Origin: Clostridium thermosuccinogenes
GTDB lineage: Bacteria > Bacillota > Clostridia > Acetivibrionales > DSM-5807
Assembly (NCBI RefSeq): GCF_002896855.1
Contig: NZ_CP021850.1
Span: 769,665-833,664, forward strand
Direction of reading: 5' to 3'
DNA length: 64,000 nucleotides
The position numbers and the translations under genes are program-made. Under the pieces are notes generated by a model that was not told the DNA's origin, searched no databases, and saw only the letters and a list, made by a program, of their open reading frames with translations. This document shows positions 62,726 through 64,000 of the stretch, piece by piece (position 1 is the stretch's first letter; every line of letters begins with the position of its first letter).

Positions 62726-64000
62726 GTGAAAAAGATACTGATTTTAGCACTCTCAATGCTATTGCTTTTAGCGGCCTGCAGCAAGAAGGAGGTTATCAGC
62801 AACCATCAGCCTGATGATGCTGATTTTGACGGAGCCGTAATTGAAGAAAGCGCAGGTAATGTCATTGAGGCTGATACCGTGCGCATTTCAAAGATTCGGA
62901 TAGAGTACTTGTATGACGGCAGCAATGCGGAACATACGGACAGCGCATTGATTAAGGAATTTTGCGCTCTGCTTGCAGGACAGACCTATTCTCCCACCGA
63001 CACCGGCTGGGATGAGGACTATGGTTATCGGGTGGAGCTTTTCGACGCCGACGGGAATAAGATTACTACATTGGTTACTTATGGATCGTTTGTGTCCTTT
63101 GACAGCGATGTAACAGTTGACGGAAAAATGGTAAAAAAGGGTGGCTATGATGCCGGCCAATGGATATCCGAATATGTGAGAGAATATTTGGAAGGAGTGG
63201 TGGTGGACCCTGTTTATCTGCAATACCCTGCCTCCATAAGCATTCCTGACAACATATCCTATCATGAAATAGAGGATCATGGAAGCAGCAAAATCAACAC
63301 CTATGAAACCATTGAGAAAACCTATGGGTTTTTGAACAACTCCGTTGCCAACAATGAGTTTAAAATTCTGGAGGGCAGGAGGTTGTTTGACTATAGGGAA
63401 ATAGAGGCCGAGGTGGAAAGGTTAAAAGCCGAGGGAAGGTGCATACAGATTGAATTTAACTACAGCGAAACTTTATTCCCAATAAAATTTCCCGTTGAGG
63501 GAGAGCAATACGCCAAAGCCCATATTGCCGCACTTGCCTCCGTGCCTGGCAAGCCAGGGGTATATAAGCTTATAACAAATTCAATGATATTTGAGATAGA
63601 AGGCGGCAGGGATTTCGATGCGGAGTTTGATGCCATTTTCGAAGGCAATAAGGGCATATCAAAGGATTTAACGCCGGATGACATCAAAAAGCTGTACGAA
63701 GAGAATGATCCTTACAATGAAGGAAATAAACCTTACTATATGGAGTATATTTGCAAAAATCTAGGGACTGACATGTGGTATGGACACCCGCCTCAAAGGA
63801 TTGAAATAACAGAGAAGAAGCTTAGAAAGGATGAAGACAAGTATACGGTAGTAGCCTTAAGCAATTATGATTATATCCGGCTGCATGTATTTAAGCGTGT
63901 AGACGGACAATCATGGAAATTTGCCGATTATATAGACTTTGGCGGGAGAAATGCAGGCACCGAATACCGGATGGAATCGGATGGTAACCATATCTGGATG
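62726..64000 (+). CDS. Lipoprotein of unknown function, cut by the window end
   Basis: An open frame of at least 425 codons starts at GTG 62726 behind CGGAGGG and is still open at 64000. The signal peptide MKKILILALSMLLLLAAC gives a lipobox LLAAC, so the product is membrane-anchored outside. Visible segments include IRIEYLYDGSNAEHTDSALI, TPTDTGWDEDYGYRVELF-like sequence SPTDTGWDEDYGYRVELF and LVTYGSFVSFDSDVTV, which suggest a repeat of about 100 residues of the DUF5301/YcdB-like kind; I cannot assign a family. Antisense frames here are not genes. Confidence 0.8.
   Translation, partial: MKKILILALSMLLLLAACSKKEVISNHQPDDADFDGAVIEESAGNVIEADTVRISKIRIEYLYDGSNAEHTDSALIKEFCALLAGQTYSPTDTGWDEDYGYRVELFDADGNKITTLVTYGSFVSFDSDVTVDGKMVKKGGYDAGQWISEYVREYLEGVVVDPVYLQYPASISIPDNISYHEIEDHGSSKINTYETIEKTYGFLNNSVANNEFKILEGRRLFDYREIEAEVERLKAEGRCIQIEFNYSETLFPIKFPVEGEQYAKAHIAALASVPGKPGVYKLITNSMIFEIEGGRDFDAEFDAIFEGNKGISKDLTPDDIKKLYEENDPYNEGNKPYYMEYICKNLGTDMWYGHPPQRIEITEKKLRKDEDKYTVVALSNYDYIRLHVFKRVDGQSWKFADYIDFGGRNAGTEYRMESDGNHIWM

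Noticed and set aside
1-64000. CRISPR arrays, complete insertion sequences, tRNA or rRNA genes, phage genes
   Set aside because: None was found on reading both strands; all long frames fit chromosomal metabolic genes.

Overview
The window looks like chromosomal DNA of an anaerobic, spore-former-type Clostridia (Bacillota). Base composition is moderate (low 40s percent GC by eye) and ribosome binding sites are strong GGAGG types. Two T-box leaders, a cyclic di-AMP riboswitch, a UvsE-type DNA repair enzyme, a tryptophan ABC importer of the trpXYZ type and the [FeFe]-hydrogenase maturation genes hydE, hydG and hydF all fit that assignment. The species cannot be named from the sequence alone. No rRNA, tRNA, CRISPR array, complete insertion sequence or prophage was seen.

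Region 1 (1-32.1 kb) is mostly housekeeping. It starts with ispD and a divergent ispF-like gene in convergent orientation. A proline T-box follows, ahead of two unrelated prolyl-tRNA synthetases in tandem (archaeal/eukaryotic-type, then bacterial-type). Next come an SH3b-CAP secreted protein, an RluA-family pseudouridine synthase, a c-di-AMP riboswitch on a peptidoglycan-binding protein, ridA, a methyltransferase, uvsE with three tiny genes, a Crp/Fnr-family regulator, a PfkB-family sugar kinase, tex, a lipoprotein, and trpXYZ under a tryptophan T-box. The region ends with a PAP2 phosphatase, an AI-2E-family membrane protein, a nitroreductase, a zinc-dependent phospholipase C-like protein, and a hexosaminidase/fucosidase pair (GH20, GH29) with an AraC regulator.

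Region 2 (32.2-41.3 kb) holds hydE-hydG-hydF. They lie behind a promoter, a Rex-like operator overlapping the start of the transcript, and an unidentified structured leader that ends in an intrinsic terminator. The hydrogenase itself is not in the window. A 1 kb gene-poor stretch after hydF carries a promoter-terminator pair that could make a small RNA of about 70 nt. An acyltransferase-like protein, an MFS permease and a TIM-barrel protein follow.

Region 3 (41.3-58.9 kb) is the most distinctive part: an apparent alpha-1,6-glucan (dextran or isomaltooligosaccharide) utilisation locus. It encodes an AraC regulator, a GH66 lipoprotein, a conventional solute-binding lipoprotein, a 974-residue solute-binding protein with N-terminal carbohydrate-binding-like domains, two permease pairs, an NHL-TPR-Yip1-like membrane protein, a DUF5696-like exported protein and a GH13 oligo-1,6-glucosidase with the Asp-Val signature of alpha-1,6 specificity. 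There is no ABC ATPase gene, so a shared ATPase elsewhere is expected. The middle module (giant binding protein, permeases, NHL-Yip1 protein, DUF5696 protein, permeases) is the best candidate here for an undescribed system.

Region 4 (59-64 kb) holds a repeat/TPR protein, a radical SAM enzyme, a SIMPL-domain protein and a lipoprotein gene cut by the window end.
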